NCBI GenBank assembly: GCA_930367215.1
Contig: OV884056.1
Location: 87,927,285-87,991,284 of the forward strand
Direction: 5' to 3'
Length of the DNA: 64,000 nucleotides
Origin: Pollenia angustigena
Lineage: Eukaryota; Arthropoda; Insecta; Diptera; Polleniidae
The notes under the pieces are model-generated. The model saw only the letters and a list, made by a program, of their open reading frames with translations, made no database searches and was not told the origin of the DNA. This document shows, piece by piece, positions 31,509 to 42,164 of the stretch. Positions within the stretch are counted from its first letter, which is position 1, and every line of letters starts with the position of its first letter. Position numbers and translations under genes: made by a program.

Positions 31509-32511
31509 CAGAGACCTGCGCCGAAGCGGCTTAGCCGGCTGTTAGCCAGCCGCCGATGAAGATATTTGTAGCCACCGCCGCCGAAAATTCTTCGGCTAAA
31601 AATCGGCTGCAGCTTAGCCACCGATTACTTTATAAATAATTTTTATTCTCTTTTTTTAACACCTTGCCACATTCTTTTTTGTTTGTCTATTCTTAAAAAG
31701 TGCAACCCTTAGTTTCTTGTTTATAAAGCATCAAAATTTCATCAGAATTTTCAAAATAACGACATATAGGAAAATGGGTGAACACTGGTGCAATTGTTGA
31801 TTATTTTTTGTGATAACTATTCAGTGTATTTTCCCGCCGAAAAGTTTTAGCTCTGTAAAAATTTGACCAAATCACTTTTGTTAAACAGCCTTAAGTGTTG
31901 ATTGTTTTTAAAACTCAATATGTGGGAGAATAACAAAATTACAGATTTTTTAAAGCATCAAAAGTAATGGAGGATGAAATTGACTCCAGCGATACGGTTG
32001 CCGAGATCAGCGAGTTCAATTCAGATTTCGTGCATTACGAAAAAATGCTTAACAAGAAAAGTGAATTTAAGAGTAAAACGCCAATATGTTTGTTTGCGTC
32101 ACTACTGAGGTATTCATGTACGCGGTCAACACACCAAGACAAGCCTTCAACGTGGTCGAAATTTTGGTGTGTACTGTATCCTTTTTTAAGAGACCGTTTT
32201 CAAGCCGAACAAAGATAAATAGAAGTTCTAAAAACAGATGGTGTGTTTTATTATAACTGTTTTATATCTAAAAATGTTAAATTTTGTACCTCTGGAATAG
32301 CTAATTATTCAATTAATTTTATTTCCTGTGTCATTGAAAACATGTGATTCTTGTTTAAACAAAAACATATTTTTTTTTTCAATGGGTAGTGAATTATAGA
32401 ATGAAAAATGTGGCTGACAGCCACATCGGCTAACAGCCGGAGCCATCCGCCGCCGAGCATTTTTTTGCGTCAGCCGCCGCCGCCGATGAAATCCCACGGC
32501 GCAGGTCTCTG
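31509..32511. mobile_element. GC-rich-ended non-autonomous hAT element, 1.0 kb
   Basis: The ends are CAGAGACCTGCGCCG and its exact complement, flanked by an exact 8-bp duplication CTTGTTTT (31501-31508, 32512-32519). Sub-terminal sequence has repeated AGCCGGCTG, GCCGCCGCCG and ATCGGCTG motifs. The middle is AT-rich. A short open frame at 31967-32218 begins MEDEIDSSDTVAEI, an acidic stretch that could be an N-terminal leftover of a transposase gene; this is unproven. Confidence 0.9.
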
Positions 32512-32519
32512 CTTGTTTT

Positions 32520-33125
32520 ATATTAAAATTTATGATTTTCAAAAAAATATGACTTAGAGTGAAATTATCATGAAAGTGCTCTGTGAAGGATATCCGAAAA
32601 TAAAATTTAGATATAGTGCTTAAAGATTATTGTAGCCCTGTTCATACTCCTCATTTTCCATTAGGATTGATTCCCTGAGATCGAAGGATTTGAACACTCA
32701 CAGAGTACTTTCATGAGAATTTCACTCTAAGACCATATTTACATTATGCAATTAATGCCGCAACTTTCGCATGCAAATCTTTGTTTGTTAGCAAGAGGTG
32801 TAGGGAAGAAAACGGGGTTGAAAAAGTTGAAAAAATGCATGAAAAATAGAAAAAAAACTCGGCGTTAATTGCATAGTCTAAATGCGGTCTAAGTCATATC
32901 TTTTTCAAAAATCATAAATTTAAATATAAAAAAAACCAATAAAATATCTAATTAGTTTTTAAAATTAAATAAAATTTATTTATTTTTCATAAAAACTGTA
33001 AAATTTTGTGTAAATAGTCGTATTTTCTTTATAATACGCAAGCGATATTTTTTAATATATTTTTATCGCATGCGATATATTTTTAAAATAAATTTAACTT
33101 TTCATATTTATCTTCACACACGTAT
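32520..33125. repeat. foldback family, copy 2, split by a MITE
   Basis: The left half runs ATATTAAAATTTATGATTTT to TTTCACTC and the right half AGTCATATC to the AACTTTTCATATTTATCTTC end. The two halves are largely complementary. AATATCGCATGCGATA-like motifs sit near 33040-33080. The MITE at 32731-32889 lies in the centre. Confidence 0.7.
32731..32889. mobile_element. TAA-flanked (Tourist-like) MITE, 159-bp copy
   Basis: The ends are GACCATATTTACATTATGCA and, read inwards, GACCGCATTTAGACTATGCA, both followed by ATTAAYGCCG. TAA is duplicated at 32728-32730 and 32890-32892. It shares ends and body (AACCCCGTTTTCTTCC as complement, GCTAACAAAC) with the 212-bp copy at 54866-55077. Confidence 0.88.
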
Positions 33126-33945
33126 AAAATAAATGTTTTTAACAATTTAATTGTATTTCATGTTGGCATATAGACAACGGAATATATGACTTTATGCAAT
33201 AGGCATGACTGAAGATAACTCTTGTCTTAAATAGAAGAAAAGTACAGGTACATATGTGTCTCTCATTCTGTTACCAACGTCTCTAACATTGGCTTGGTGA
33301 ATATTTAAGCGATGGGCGGCAAATTAAAACAATTACATCTCCGATGATTTGGCCATTTGGGTTACTTTGTTCAAGCATGTAATATACATAATATACGAGT
33401 TTCATAGAAAATCTAAAAAAAAAAAAAAAATTCCATAATCTGTCAACAAATCCACTGGGGTTTATACACAGTTAAATATTTAAGCTTTGACATTTAAGCG
33501 AAAAATACCGCCTGCAGCTCACAGAACTCTCTCTTTTTCTCTTCGAAGCAATTGCAAAACGTGATAAGATTTTTTATTTCAAAAAATATTTTTAAAATAC
33601 AATACAAAATATTGTGACCGATGCACACTGAAATTAATCTATAATTCTGTTTTGGTTTTAAACAGGCGTCTCATTTTCTATCAATACACATTATTTGTAC
33701 TTTAATACACTTGCATTCATACCAGTTCATAAATTTGATAAAAAAAAATTAATTGTTGGCATTGAGGGGCATATGTTTTTAACCGATAAGTGGTCTAACA
33801 ATTAAAATTTATATTTTTTACGATCCTTAATTGTGAATATTTATTTTAAGTTGAAGAAAAATTTAATAATTATAAAACCTTTGTATTAGCTTTACATATT
33901 CCTTATCGTAAAGCCATCTTATGTCTATAATAAGGCCGATTAAAT
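33126..33945. other. no gene seen
   Basis: AT-rich sequence; nothing recognised. Confidence 0.35.
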
Positions 33946-33949
33946 CTTG

Positions 33950-34575
33950 CAATTAACGTCGTGAGACATCACTTAGTTCATCAAAAACTACAAACCAAAC
34001 TATTAGCATACTGCCGCCGTATTCTGTAATTCGCTTAAGCTAAATCTCTATCGCTAAAAGTCCATAAAGTTTATTTAGCGATTTTTGGCTACGAATGCAA
34101 TTCTGTAACGTGCATTGCTAGATATGGCAATGCCATACAAATTTAATTCGCCAAAATTTTAGCTTTTAATGCCTTTACTAAAATTTTCAAGTTTTGTAAT
34201 TTCTAAGGCATTTAAGCGATCGAGATTTAGCTTTAGCTAAGCGAATTACAGAATACGACTGCTGATCAGCAAAAAACTCGAGATGTCAACGATTTTGGCA
34301 TGGTTGAAAATATTTTATTGAAATGATTCATTTTGAAGCTTGCTTAGAATTATATTTCAATCACACACCCACAATTGTTACTTTAATAAATCCTAAAAGA
34401 ATTGTATCTCCGTCTGGTTACTTAGCGACGTCAGGCACCCAGATAAATTTGTTGAAATATTAAAAATATCTCAGAACACATTGCACGGGAGACATACTGC
34501 TTAGTACACCAGAGAATGCGGATCACTCTCTATTGTTCATTTTGAAAGTCATCTTAAAGGAGTTGTTAAACATTC
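33950..34575 (+). pseudogene. Jockey ORF2 fragment (endonuclease end and linker), split by a MITE
   Basis: The + strand gives decayed matches to the Jockey ORF2 at 54955-56907: DFGMVENIL (intact copy DFGVVKNIP), HTPTIVTLINPKRIV (HTPTIVTISNPNRIV) and SPSGYLATSGTQINLLKY (FPSGYLATPATQINWLKY), then a stop, THCTGDILLSTPENADHS and a frameshifted tail. The region left of 34015 aligns with the preceding QPTYWPT-coding DNA. So a second, older insertion of this family once lay here. Confidence 0.8.
34015..34257. mobile_element. MITE with GTATTCTGTAATTCGCTTA ends
   Basis: A 243-bp unit with inverted ends: CGTATTCTGTAATTCGCTTA at the left and the complement ending GAATTACAGAATACG at the right. ACTGC lies on both sides (34010-34014, 34258-34262). 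It interrupts the Jockey fragment; the flanks join to continuous Jockey homology when it is removed. Confidence 0.78.
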
Positions 34576-34933
34576 CAGTCTAACAAGCAGATGAATCAAA
34601 AATAATAAAATATATTTTGATGATCGTCAGAACATTATTGGTTTGGCGCATATGCAAAAAATCGTAGCGGAGAAAAACGACAGTGAAGGTCAACATGAAC
34701 TTTTGGTAAAATATACCTGAGCGAATTCTTTCGTATTTTCACATCTGCTTCCGGCATATGGGCAGTTCCAGCGAAAAGTCTACTTTTTGTCACGTAACGC
34801 CAGAAGTAGTTTAAATTGTTTCTCAAAAATATTTATATGTTAAGACTACTTCTTTATATTTTGGTGTAAAGCTCAACTAGCCCTACATTAAGTAACAAGA
34901 GGGATAACGGTTTAACAACATGGTCCTTAAATA

Positions 34934-36236
34934 AAGGGTGGTTAAATTGTAAGGGCCGATGTTGAATGTGAACCACACCTAAACGCCAAGTTTTTTTCCG
35001 AATTTTATTTGACATTTCTCTATTTCAGACTTATTCAATTTGAACTATGGAGAGATACACAATCCAACAACGTGTTAAAGTTATCCAGACTTATTATGAA
35101 AATGGGCGTTCAAATCAAAATGCATATCGTGCACTTCGTGAATTTTTTGGTCAATTTGATCGTCCAAATGTGCGTACAATCGCAAAAATCGTGGAAAAAT
35201 TCGAGCAAACCGGGTCTGTAGAAAATGTGAGAACACCAGTGCATGGTCGTACAGCTCGTACTGCAGGAAATATTGCTGCTGTTCGCGATAGTGTGGCTGA
35301 AGAGCCGTCCACCTCAACTCGTCGTCGTGCCCAACAATTGCACCTCTCACGCTCGTCGTTGATGAACATTATGCATAAAGACTTGCATTTACACGCTTAC
35401 AAGGTGCAATTGGCTCAAGAACTAAATCCTCTTGACCATTCCAAACGTCGTGAATGGGCAGAATGGTGGCAAGAAATGGCAACAGTGGATGATCAATTTT
35501 CGAAGAAAATCATCTTCAGTGATGAGGCACATTTTCACCTCAGTGGATTCGTCAATAAACAGAATTGCCGCATTTGGGCGAATGAGAATCCAAGAGTGAT
35601 TTTCGAAAAACCAATGCACCCACAAAGAGTGACTGTTTGGTGCGGTTTATGGGCTGGCGGCATCATCGGGCCGTATTTTTTCCAAAATGAGGCCGGTCAG
35701 GCAGTTACTGTGAATGGTGTTCGCTATCGTGAGATGATAACGAACTTTTTATGGCCCGAATTGGAAGATATGGATGTGGACGATATGTGGTTTCAGCAGG
35801 ACGGTGCCACTTGCCACACAGCTAACGAAACAATGGCTCTTTTGCGCAACAAATTCAATGGCCGTGTTATCCCACGTAATGGCGATGTCAATTGGCCGCC
35901 AAGATCATGTGAATTGACACCGTTGGACTTTTTCTTTGGGGTTATTTGAAAGAAAAGGTGTACGTCGATAAGCCAGAAACAATTCAAGAGCTAAAGGATG
36001 AGATAATTCGGCACATTAACGGCATAGAACCTCCATTATGCCTCAGGGTCATCGAAAATTTGGACCATCGGATGGCGGTGTGCCGCCGTGGTCGCGGCGC
36101 CCATTTGGCCGATATTTTGTTCCATACATAATTGAGTAATACCAATATATCATAATAAAATAAAATTACAATAATTTCCTAAATAGTTTGTGTATTATTC
36201 AAAATCAACATCGGCCCTTGAAATTTAACCACCCTT
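34934..36236 (+). mobile_element. DD41D mariner-like (rosa-type) transposon
   Basis: A 1303-bp element with inverted ends AAGGGTGGTTAAATT, followed after two bases by AAGGGCCGATGTTGA, at both sides. TA flanks it (34932-34933, 36237-36238), the usual mariner target. It carries one transposase gene (35047-36131). Structure and size are complete; only the gene is damaged. Confidence 0.92.
35047..36131 (+). pseudogene. mariner-like transposase, one-base frameshift
   Basis: The gene would encode a cut-and-paste transposase of the IS630/Tc1/mariner superfamily. Residues 1-130 (from MERYTIQQRVKVIQTYYENG) form the helix-turn-helix DNA-binding part. The catalytic residues are Asp in FSDEAHF (about 157), Asp in QQDGATCHT (about 251) and Asp in LTPLDFFF (about 293). 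There are 41 residues between the second and third, so this is a DD41D enzyme, as in the rosa group first described in Ceratitis. Near 35936 one T of the FFFWGY codons is missing, giving a stop at 35947. The following frame carries the normal C-terminus (KEKVYVDKPETIQELKDEI) to 36131. A single recent lesion. Confidence 0.9.
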
Positions 36237-36319
36237 TACAACCTTATTTGCATTCTGGCGGTGCATTAAACAAAGAAGACTTTTCGCTGAAAATGCCCAT
36301 ATCGTGTCATAACCGCCAA

Positions 36320-36720
36320 AATAACGTAACCAACAAAAAACAAATTTTACAGGATAAGGTTTTTTTTTGTTTATTTCTTATTTACTTGGAAGTTTTTCTA
36401 TGAAATTATTATAATAGCCTTCAAATGATCTTATGCTAGTTTTAGATGAGTATTAACGTTGATTTTTCATTTACAAAAGTGTTTTTGATCATCTTTTTGT
36501 CACTTACGTTAGTTTGGTGGTCATTATTGTAACCAGCAAATAATAAAATGTGCTACTTACGTTTTATTATTCACAACTTTTTATTTTCAACTTAAAAATA
36601 TACTTTCTTGAATTTTTGTTAGACATATGGATAATTCCATGTCAAAACGACCAAGGGTGGTACACGACCCCTTCCGATTTTAATGAAATTTGTTGAGAAG
36701 GTTCCTTTTATCTTATAAGG
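36320..36720. other. no gene seen
   Basis: AT-rich sequence; nothing recognised. Confidence 0.35.
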
Positions 36721-36726
36721 AACATA

Positions 36727-36974
36727 TCGTCGGTCTCATGTAGAAAGGCCCTAACTCGATTTTTTTCGAAACTGAGTTTTTTAGTGATTCCAATACATTT
36801 CCCACAAATACGCCTCGTCACAAAAATTTAATACAATAGCATCAAAAATATCAGTTAACAAGCAATTGAAGAAGCCATTTTACATTATGATACATACAGT
36901 TTCTATTATGTTTTTGCCTTCACCTGTAAAGTTGCGTTTATGTGAGTTGGGGCCTTCTACATGAGACCAACGAT
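36727..36974. mobile_element. MITE with GGTCTCATGTAGAAAGGCC ends, copy 2
   Basis: About 248 bp, from TCGTCGGTCTCATGTAGAAA to the complement ending TACATGAGACCAACGA. It matches the copy at 29367-29613 over its whole length. Confidence 0.8.
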
Positions 36975-36979
36975 ATATG

Positions 36980-38425
36980 AGCGAAAAAAAATTTTAAAAT
37001 TTTAAAAGTTATGTCATATTCAAAATGTCATAATTTCGCCGAATAAGCCGAATGTGTTGAGCTAACTTCTTCAATATCTCGAAAACTACTTAACATAAGA
37101 AGATGATTTTAATGTCATTTTAAGGAGAATACTTAGGGCTACAAACCATATATTGACATGGAATTACCCATATGTATATAGAATGTATATTTACGTACAC
37201 ATATCGTCAACTGAAATCCCAAAGACAGTAACTGACAAAAAATTTAAAATCGGTTTTTTTGACAGTTGTATTAATAATATCAAGTTATTTAATCAAAGTT
37301 AAGGTTTTGAATTTTTTGTTAGGTACGAATTCATCTGTTTTTCCATTCTTCACATATCGCACACTTGTCTTTTTTAGGTAAATAAAAACCTTAATTAAAT
37401 TTATTATCGAAAATATTGCGAAAAACTCAAACGGACAATAGACAATTTGTTAGATTTATTTCCTTCAAATATGCTACGTAAAGTTTGTATAAAAATTAAA
37501 CATTTAGAAACCCCGCTGGAAGATAGAACTACCCTTTTTAAGAAAGCACGAATAATTAAGGGAGAAAACAAAAAACTAATCACCTCTTCCAATATTTTGC
37601 TTAATATATGTTATTATTTATATATTTTGTAATTTAAATAAGAGTTTTTTAATACCACTTGCTTCAAACCAATAAACGAAACAACGAGTGAATACACATC
37701 TTACAAAAAAACAAGTAAAAACCTTACGGTAGATAAAAGTAAAAGACAAAAATAATATTCAAAAGTAATTTTTGTTTCTAAGTTGACTGCATTGTTATTT
37801 GTAATATTTTCATTTGAGGCTTTATATTTTTCTAATTATATGGCAGCTCTCTCTCTCTCTCTTATGTTACTTACGTTATTTTGCGGTCACAAATTTAGGC
37901 GTATGTGGGTTACGTTAAAATTGAAGGGCCTGTATTTCTTTCAATACGTGTTGTTACTTACAGAACAATTGTGCATCAAAAACTCAGTTTTGGAAAATAT
38001 GTTGGTTACGTTATTTTGGCGGTTAAGGCTCGATATGTACCTTTAAACGAGCAAAGATTATTAAATTTTATAGCTTGCAAAATAATTCAATATAAGTCCA
38101 AAGCTTACCAAAAAAGGTTTTATGCAAAACGTCTTGCTCTATTCGCAGTCTTATTCAGTTTTGTAATGCAAGTCAAAATCCACTTCCGTTTTTTTAACGT
38201 CACCCCAGCGCATATTTTTGCTTATATCTGGAAATCCTTAGCGTCGATTGCTGTTAATTTACTTCATTAATTTGTATATATAAAAAGCCTTTTTACAAAT
38301 TTGACTTCTTCATTTAATTTTTTTTAAAATTTTGTGGTACAAATATCACTACACGTCAAAATGGAAATGTCCATATGCTTTGAAGAAGTTAGTTTTTGTG
38401 AACTTTCATTAATGAAGTAAGAATT
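36980..38425. other. no gene seen
   Basis: AT-rich with a CT run at about 37847-37862. The 121-codon open frame at 37905-38270 has no recognisable domain or homology and lies among TTACGTTATTTTGGCGGT-like repeats, so it is not called as a gene. Confidence 0.4.
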
Positions 38426-38429
38426 ATTT

Positions 38430-38886
38430 AATGTGTGTGAAGATAAATACGAAAATTAAAATTCATTTTTTTAAAATATCGCATGCGATAAAAAATATAT
38501 TAAAAAAATATCGCATGCAATAAAAAACATTATAAAGAAAATACGACTATTTTCACGAAATTTTAAAGTCAATATCAATCATTTTATTCAATATAAAAAC
38601 TTATTTATTAGATTTTTAATATTAAAATTTATGATTTTTGAAAAATATGACAGACTGCATTATGTCAGTCTGTGTCCAAAATCTTCACTCTTAGGGAATC
38701 AAACCTATTAGAAATTTAAGACAATGGACAGCACTACTAAAATCTACAAACACTTTATCCAAATTGTATTTGTAAAGGTTTTATAAACTTTTGCAAATTT
38801 GACTCAGAGTGAAATTCTCATGAAAGTGATCTGGTGGGATATGGCCACTGTGTCCAAATCCTTCCATCTCAGGGAATCAAACCTAA
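38430..38886. repeat. foldback family, copy 3
   Basis: It starts TGTGTGTGAAGATAAATACG, has AATATCGCATGCGATAAAAA near 38480, then ATATTAAAATTTATGATTTT and the TGTGTCCAAATCCTTCCATC block. It is rearranged relative to copies 1 and 2. Confidence 0.65.
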
Positions 38887-38889
38887 CAA

Positions 38890-39300
38890 AAAACAAGTAA
38901 GAGTGCTATATTCGGCTGTGCCGAATCTTATATACCCTTCACCATTGTGCAAGCAGAATACAGAGCAACTAGACAAAAACTAAATAAAACTGGTAAATAT
39001 TTTTTTAAAATCGTTTTAGAACATACAAATTAAAAGAAAAATTCTCTTTGAAAAATTGAACCAGAGGACTAACAGTTTCTAAACTCAACCCCCTAGACGA
39101 CTGAACCATAAACGAACGTTGTTCGAAAATCATTAAAATGAAATATGGCCCGAATAAGAGACAACCGGTTTTGAACTTCGCTTTTCACAAGGACCCATAA
39201 TATATGTACTTTATAGGGTGTAGGATCATTATTGTAGAAATTACAAACGGAATGACAAAGTTATATATACCCTTTTTACCGTCGGTGAAGGGTATAAGAA
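38890..39300. repeat. dispersed repeat (CGGCTGTGCCGAATCTTATA family)
   Basis: The unit starts AACAAGTAAGAGTGCTATAT with the palindrome ATTCGGCTGTGCCGAAT and ends near GGTGAAGGGTATAAGA. A fragment with the same start is at 51783-51870. The palindromic end also closes the repeat at 29271-31278. Confidence 0.65.
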
Positions 39301-40060
39301 GAGTAATTTTTGGGAATTCAGTATTTCGGTTATAACTCAGGCATTTTTTAACCGATTTGACAGATTTATATACCGACATGTTTAAGAAGAAATTTTCCAT
39401 TTACTTGAGTTATAAAGTTTGGACTCGGGGAGATCTATGGTTCCCGAAATTGGGTATTTAAAAAAAAAACATTTAATTTTAAAATATGTTCTACTAAAAA
39501 TTTCCGATGTTTTGGTATATAAGTCATATCCATAGGACATATGGCAGCCCTAAAATTTAGGGTTTTATACAATTTTTAATTTTTTTGTACGGTAGGTACC
39601 ACGCCCACTTCTCCAATCCCTCCCACATTTTGTAGGATGGTGTGTATTGGCAACCTAAATGTATGTACCTAATTTGGAAACTTTGGCTTTTGCCGTTCCC
39701 CAGATATACAGCAAAAAGTAATAAAAATACAACAACCACAAGGGATTTTTGGGAAAAATTAGAGGTAGTCGTGGTTTTTTGCTCATTTCTCAGCCATTTG
39801 TGGACCGATCTTGCTGAATTTCAATAGCAAACAATTCCGGACCATATGTGACATAAATGTATAATAACCTGGCCCCCATCATATATGGGGTCTTCGGAAA
39901 ACGCATTTCAACGGACAGGCGGACATGGTTAAATCAACTTCGCTCCTCATAAGGACCCAGAATATATATACTTTAAAGGGTTAGATCAATATTGTAGAAA
40001 TTACAAACGGAATGACAAACTTATGTATAACCTTTCCACCTTCGGTGTACGGTATAATAA
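39300..40060. repeat. dispersed repeat related to 6903-7332
   Basis: It contains GGTACCACGCCCACTTCTCC, CAAGGGATTTTTGGGAAAAA, ACAGGCGGACATGG and ATTACAAACGGAATGACAAA, in the same order as 6903-7332, and ends at a GGTGTACGGTATAATA. No coding capacity. Confidence 0.6.
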
Positions 40061-40596
40061 AGACTATGAACAAGGCTACTATATCCTGTAAACGCTATAT
40101 AGAAATAGTATTTGTGAAAATGCATTTTTTAAAATTTTGTGTATTTTGTACGTTTCTGTATGAGGAATTTGCTGCAATCGCCAAACAGTGGAGTGTAGAG
40201 CAAAACAATACTTAATAAACTTTTAAATAGTTGATATGTGGCAAAATAAATGTTAAATATCTTAGAAACCATAAAAATTTTCGAGAAACATGTTTTGGAC
40301 TCAGAAAGGGGATATTTAAAATATATTTATATCCCATACCTAACTAATTTTTTTTAAATGGTCGGTAGGTCAAACCAATAATGAGCTGACGACTATTCTC
40401 CTTTAAAAATAATAAATGGTGGAGGTCTTTCAGGGTTAATATTTGTTAAATTACCAGGGAGAGTAAAATAGCGTTAGATTTGTTTAAGTTGTACCAACTT
40501 TTAGTGTATATGATAAACTTTTTAATGTTAAGAATTTTCAAGAAATTTTATCTTTTAATTTAACTAATTAGTTTTTAAATCTAATTTATTTTACAG
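40061..40596. other. end of the preceding lap intron
   Basis: AT-rich sequence ending in a TTTATTTTACAG acceptor at 40585-40596. No other structure recognised. Confidence 0.5.
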
Positions 40597-40739
40597 ATTT
40601 AGTACACTGTACAAATGAACCCAATGTATCTATACCACATTTGGCCAATTTACTTATTGAACGATCACAAAACGCCAATTGGGTGGTTGTATATAAATCT
40701 TTAATAACCACACATCACTTAATGGCATATGGAAATGAG
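40597..40739 (+). CDS. lap: lap (AP180/PICALM-type clathrin assembly protein), coding exon A
   Basis: This exon codes for [40 protein letters not shown] and LMAYGNE. It is the second part of the ANTH domain, which binds PI(4,5)P2 and clathrin at sites of endocytosis, including synaptic vesicle recycling. The match to fly lap and to vertebrate PICALM/AP180 (LIQCTNEMNVNIPQLADSLF) is clear. The acceptor is TTTTACAG; the first two bases complete a split Tyr codon. The donor is GAG/GTAAGT and leaves phase 0, in frame with the next exon. The exon before it, with the protein start and KKKHLDY lipid-binding motif, was not found in the window. Confidence 0.95.
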
Positions 40740-41291
40740 GTAAGTTTTAACAAAGTCAATCAAATTCAGCGTTGCCGATTTCTCTGTAATTATCCAAAAT
40801 TAGAACAAAGTAGTTTTTCTTGGACTATTTTTGGATCCTACAATTTAAATAATAGAATTAAAATTTTCAAGCAAACCTTTTCATTTCATTTAAAAAGTTT
40901 TTCATATTGAGGCGCAGAATGATCTATATAGTTTGAATTCTTTATAACTTTTTTAATTATTATTTTTTCTCTGTCTATTTTTGTCCCAATTTGATAATAA
41001 GCGATTAAGCCTTTTGTTACTGCGTCAACAAGCAAAATTACAGAATTTGGGCTACAAAGAATCCAAGAACAGTTCTTTTTGGTGCGGAATAACTTCCTAA
41101 AGAGCGATTTGTCCACATTTTTTTTTTGAAGCATCAATCTCTGTCAATGATAGTGCATGTTGGAAAATTTTGCTAGGCAAACTGTGGAAATCCACCCCAG
41201 CAAGAAGAAAAGACATGTCGGTAGGAATTCTGTTTTTTGCCGGCATTTCTAATAGATATTTCACAGAAAACTAATGAAAAAAGCATTTATA

Positions 41292-41885
41292 AGGATTGGT
41301 GAAGGTTAGGTCATGTTCAATGGGCAGCCGACACAAGGACGACTCACTTGGGTCCTTATAGCGGCCCCTTTGTGACACCTTGAGCCGGTGACTAGAGTCA
41401 TCAGTATCCACCAGAATATTCGCTGCAGCCCCGAACCACCCGGACTCTTTGCAAAACAGAGAGATCGATTTCATTCTGGTCTCCCAATATGTCTAATACA
41501 GCCCCGAGACCGAGGCATTGGCAGAGGAAGTAAACACTGTTTCCTACTCCTTCTTATCATGACAACTTCTACAGTAGTCATTATAACCCAGATTCATTCT
41601 CCTCGCATTAGTCCCTATCAGCCATTGACCCATCATGGCCAATATCACTGTCCTAATCTGGTGCCTACCGAAACCAAGTAGCACGTGCGTACTCGCCGAG
41701 TCGTAGCTAGGTATTCTTCCCCTGCCAGATCTTCTGAGCCCTTCTGTATGACTCACGTTTACTGAGAGTTAAAGCGAGCCATTGAAATGCCGATCAGGCC
41801 GTCGACAAACATGTCGTCCAAGAGACAGCCCCGTTTGGCTAGTTCGTCTACAGTTTGGATCCCCGTGCACCAGGTGCGGATTCAG
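41292..41885 (-). pseudogene. non-LTR retrotransposon 3' part (RNase H and C-terminus)
   Basis: On the - strand, starting near 41885, broken frames give an RNase H end (QTVDELAKRGCLLDDMFVDG; compare the NxxADELAKxG motif), then RIPSYDSASTHVLLGFGRHQ, IRTVILAMMGQWLIGTNARR and LGYNDYCRSCH. It matches the truncated copy at 25352 but extends further upstream. The 3' tail near 41292-41310 is ACCTAACC-like. A run of 17 G (41885-41901) marks the 5' break point. The RNase H places it in the I/R1/LOA group of elements rather than Jockey. Confidence 0.75.
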
Positions 41886-42164
41886 GGGGGGGGGGGGGGG
41901 GAATAAGGAAATTTCGCCACGTAAATTATAAAAATATGTTTTGTTAATTTCGATAATACAAGAATTCCCAATAATAATATTTTTTTTAATGTACAAAATT
42001 TGGAAATCCCAGCAAGGTTTTTTTTATGGAATCTCTAACGAAATTTTCAATAAGTATTCTTTTATTTTTTTTATTGAATCTCTAACGATTTTAAATAAGT
42101 ATCCATATCTTAATCTTAGATATTTCCAAAGAAACATCTAGTTTACCGTATTCAATTACTTATT

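Larger units (their letters stand above)
34753..36311. mobile_element. MITE (about 255 bp) split by the mariner
   Basis: The left end is ATATGGGCAGTTCCAGCGAA with AAGTCTACTTTTTGTCACGT. The right end, read inwards, is ATATGGGCATTTTCAGCGAA with AAGTCTTCTTTGTTTAATGC. Both then continue with CGCCAGAA. The mariner at 34934-36236 splits the original unit. Related ends occur near 13230, 38360 and 53265. Confidence 0.7.

Noticed and set aside
37480..37530. Missing lap exon with the lysine-rich lipid-binding motif
   Set aside because: A short AAAAATTAAACATTTAGAAA phrase looked suggestive but does not translate to the expected KKKHLDY context and lacks splice signals.
37905..38270. 121-codon open frame
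   Set aside because: No homology or domain recognised, AT-rich codons, and it starts in repeat-like sequence. Length alone is not enough in a 64-kb window.
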